Source: DATDRS01 sp035291605
Lineage (GTDB): Bacteria; Chloroflexota; Anaerolineae; Anaerolineales; UBA6663
Length of the DNA stretch: 14,581 bases
NCBI GenBank assembly: GCA_035291605.1
Contig: DATDRS010000041.1
Location: 1-14,581 of the forward strand
Reading direction: 5' to 3'
Shown: piece after piece, positions 13,257-14,581 of the stretch
How the letters are laid out: each line of letters opens with the position of its first letter
How positions within the stretch are numbered: position 1 is the stretch's first letter
Translations under genes and position numbers: made by a program
The notes under the pieces: generated by a model
Told to the model about the DNA's origin: nothing
Databases searched by the model: none
The model's input: only the letters and a program-made list of their open reading frames with translations

Positions 13257-14581
13257 ATGAGCGACCAATACAAATACCTTTTGGACGAGAGCCAGCTGCC
13301 GAAGGCGTGGTACAACATCAACGCCGACCTGCCCACGCCGCCCCAACCTGTGCTGCACCCCGGCACGATGCAGCCGGTGACGCCCGACTTCCTGGCCGTG
13401 CTCTTCCCCATGAACCTCATCCTGCAGGAAGTCTCCCCGGAGCGCTGGATCGAGATCCCCGAGCCGGTGCGCGAGGTGTACAAGCTCTGGCGGCCCACCC
13501 CGCTGTGCCGCGCCCGGCGGCTGGAGCGGGCGCTGGACACCCCGGCGCACATCTACTACAAGAACGAAGGCGTCTCGCCGGTCGGCTCGCACAAGCCGAA
13601 CACGGCCGTGGCGCAGGCGTTCTTCAACAAGGAAGCGGGGACGAAGGCGCTCACGACCGAAACCGGCGCGGGGCAGTGGGGCAGCGCGCTGGCCATGGCG
13701 TGCAGCTTCTTCGGGCTGGAGCTGGAAGTCTACATGGTCAAGGTGTCGTATCACCAGAAACCCTACCGGCGCATCATCATGGAGAACTTCGGGGCGACGG
13801 TCTACGCCAGCCCCACCGCGCGCACGCAGTATGGGCAGAAGGTCTTGGCGGACGACCCGAACTCGCCCGGCTCGCTGGGCATTGCCATCTCCGAAGCGGT
13901 GGAAGTGGCGGCGACGAGCGGGGGGGCGAAGAAATACTCGCTGGGTTCGGTGCTGGGGCACGTGCTGATGCACCAGACGGTGGTGGGCTTGGAAACGCTG
14001 GAGCAGATGGCGCTGGCGGGGGAGTACCCGGACATGCTCATCGGGTGCATCGGGGGCGGGTCGAACTTTGCCGGGTTCGCCTACCCGTTCCTGTGGAAGA
14101 AGTTCACCGCCGGCCAGGCCATTCGGGTGATCGCGGTGGAACCGGCGGCCTGTCCGACGGTGACGCGCGGGAAGTACACCTTTGACTACGGGGACACGGC
14201 GGCCATGGCGCCGATCGTGAAGATGCACACGCTGGGGCACACGTTTGTGCCGCCGGGCATCCACGCCGGGGGCTTGCGCTATCACGGCATGGCGCCGAGC
14301 CTGAGCGCGCTGGTGGAGCACGGGGACATCGAAGCGCGGGCGGTGAAGCAGTTGGAGACGTTCGAGGCGGCGGTGCAGTTCTCGCAGGCGGAGGGGATCA
14401 TCCCGGCGCCGGAGAGCGCGCACGCGGTGCGGGTGGCGATAGACGAGGCGCTGGAATGCAAGCGCACGGGGCAGAAGAAGGTGATCGCCTTCAACCTGTC
14501 GGGGCACGGGCACTTCGACCTGACGGCCTACGACGCCTATCACCAGGGCCAGCTGGAAGATTACGAGTATCCCGCCGAGCG
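13257..14581 (+). CDS. trpB2: TrpB2-type tryptophan synthase beta chain (3' end outside window)
   Basis: An open frame from ATG 13257 to the window edge gives 441 residues, nearly the full length of the family (about 450), so only the last few residues and the stop are missing. Motifs: NEGVSPVGSHKPNTAVAQ with the PLP Schiff-base lysine at Lys113, TETGAGQWGSALAMA with catalytic Glu135, and the phosphate-binding loop GCIGGGSNF (263-271). The long N-terminus (LPKAWYNINADLPTPPQPVLHPGT) and SPVGSHK in place of the TrpB1 form mark the TrpB2 subgroup. These enzymes join L-serine and indole to tryptophan, usually without a TrpA partner, and are proposed to salvage indole. GGAGG (13247-13251) lies five bases before the ATG. 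Placement downstream of a tryptophan/kynurenine degradation locus is noteworthy, but co-regulation is unproven. Confidence 0.93.
   Translation, partial: MSDQYKYLLDESQLPKAWYNINADLPTPPQPVLHPGTMQPVTPDFLAVLFPMNLILQEVSPERWIEIPEPVREVYKLWRPTPLCRARRLERALDTPAHIYYKNEGVSPVGSHKPNTAVAQAFFNKEAGTKALTTETGAGQWGSALAMACSFFGLELEVYMVKVSYHQKPYRRIIMENFGATVYASPTARTQYGQKVLADDPNSPGSLGIAISEAVEVAATSGGAKKYSLGSVLGHVLMHQTVVGLETLEQMALAGEYPDMLIGCIGGGSNFAGFAYPFLWKKFTAGQAIRVIAVEPAACPTVTRGKYTFDYGDTAAMAPIVKMHTLGHTFVPPGIHAGGLRYHGMAPSLSALVEHGDIEARAVKQLETFEAAVQFSQAEGIIPAPESAHAVRVAIDEALECKRTGQKKVIAFNLSGHGHFDLTAYDAYHQGQLEDYEYPAE

Noticed and set aside
13307..14185. Rightward 292-residue ORF in another frame of trpB2
   Set aside because: Low-complexity Gly/Ala/Arg frame entirely inside trpB2.
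13218..14543. Leftward 441-residue ORF opposite trpB2
   Set aside because: Arg/His/Val-rich antisense frame of a GC-rich gene; the + strand carries all the TrpB2 motifs across the same bases.

Overview
The window is GC-rich bacterial DNA, densely coded and almost entirely on the + strand. The gene set fits Chloroflexota (Anaerolineae or relatives) best: a DUF4058 protein, an MscL with a C-terminal zinc ribbon, a TrpB2-type tryptophan synthase beta chain, large PAS/GAF/GGDEF proteins and an F420-type PPOX domain. This is inference from gene content only; no rRNA or tRNA gene was found, and I see no CRISPR array, transposase or attachment site.

Layout. 1-165 is the 3' end of a kynureninase gene. 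8-1323 holds two leftward genes: a doubtful small membrane protein that runs antisense into the kynureninase end, and a DUF4058 protein. The 387 bases from 166 to 552 hold no firm gene other than that doubtful ORF. From a likely promoter near 1330-1358 rightward come: a flavoprotein monooxygenase of the 2-aminobenzoyl-CoA/salicylyl-CoA type fused to an F420-type PPOX split barrel (1401-2948); a 49-residue membrane protein (2976-3125); a crotonase-fold enzyme (3159-3947); a long inverted repeat and a GC hairpin; a RidA-family protein (4072-4476); two paralogous membrane-bound diguanylate cyclases (4531-6993, 7045-9915); an acyl-CoA dehydrogenase (9960-11108); and a benzoate-CoA-ligase-family enzyme (11176-12726). 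Then come mscL (12794-13198) and a TrpB2 gene cut by the right edge (13257-14581).

How they fit together. Kynureninase makes anthranilate (2-aminobenzoate) from kynurenine. The CoA ligase would activate it to 2-aminobenzoyl-CoA, the monooxygenase would hydroxylate and dearomatise the ring, and the crotonase, RidA protein and acyl-CoA dehydrogenase would supply ring opening, enamine/imine hydrolysis and beta-oxidation. This reads as an aerobic CoA-dependent tryptophan/kynurenine/anthranilate degradation locus.

Main point of interest. The characterised 2-aminobenzoyl-CoA monooxygenase/reductase carries an Old-Yellow-Enzyme-type reductase behind its monooxygenase half. Here that half is absent and a small F420/flavin-type split-barrel domain is in its place. 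The crotonase lacks both canonical catalytic glutamates and the RidA protein lacks the catalytic arginine, so the lower pathway may also run differently. One of the two embedded diguanylate cyclases carries a FixL-like PAS domain with the haem-ligand histidine and the distal arginine in register, suggesting oxygen (or NO/CO) sensing beside an O2-dependent pathway.
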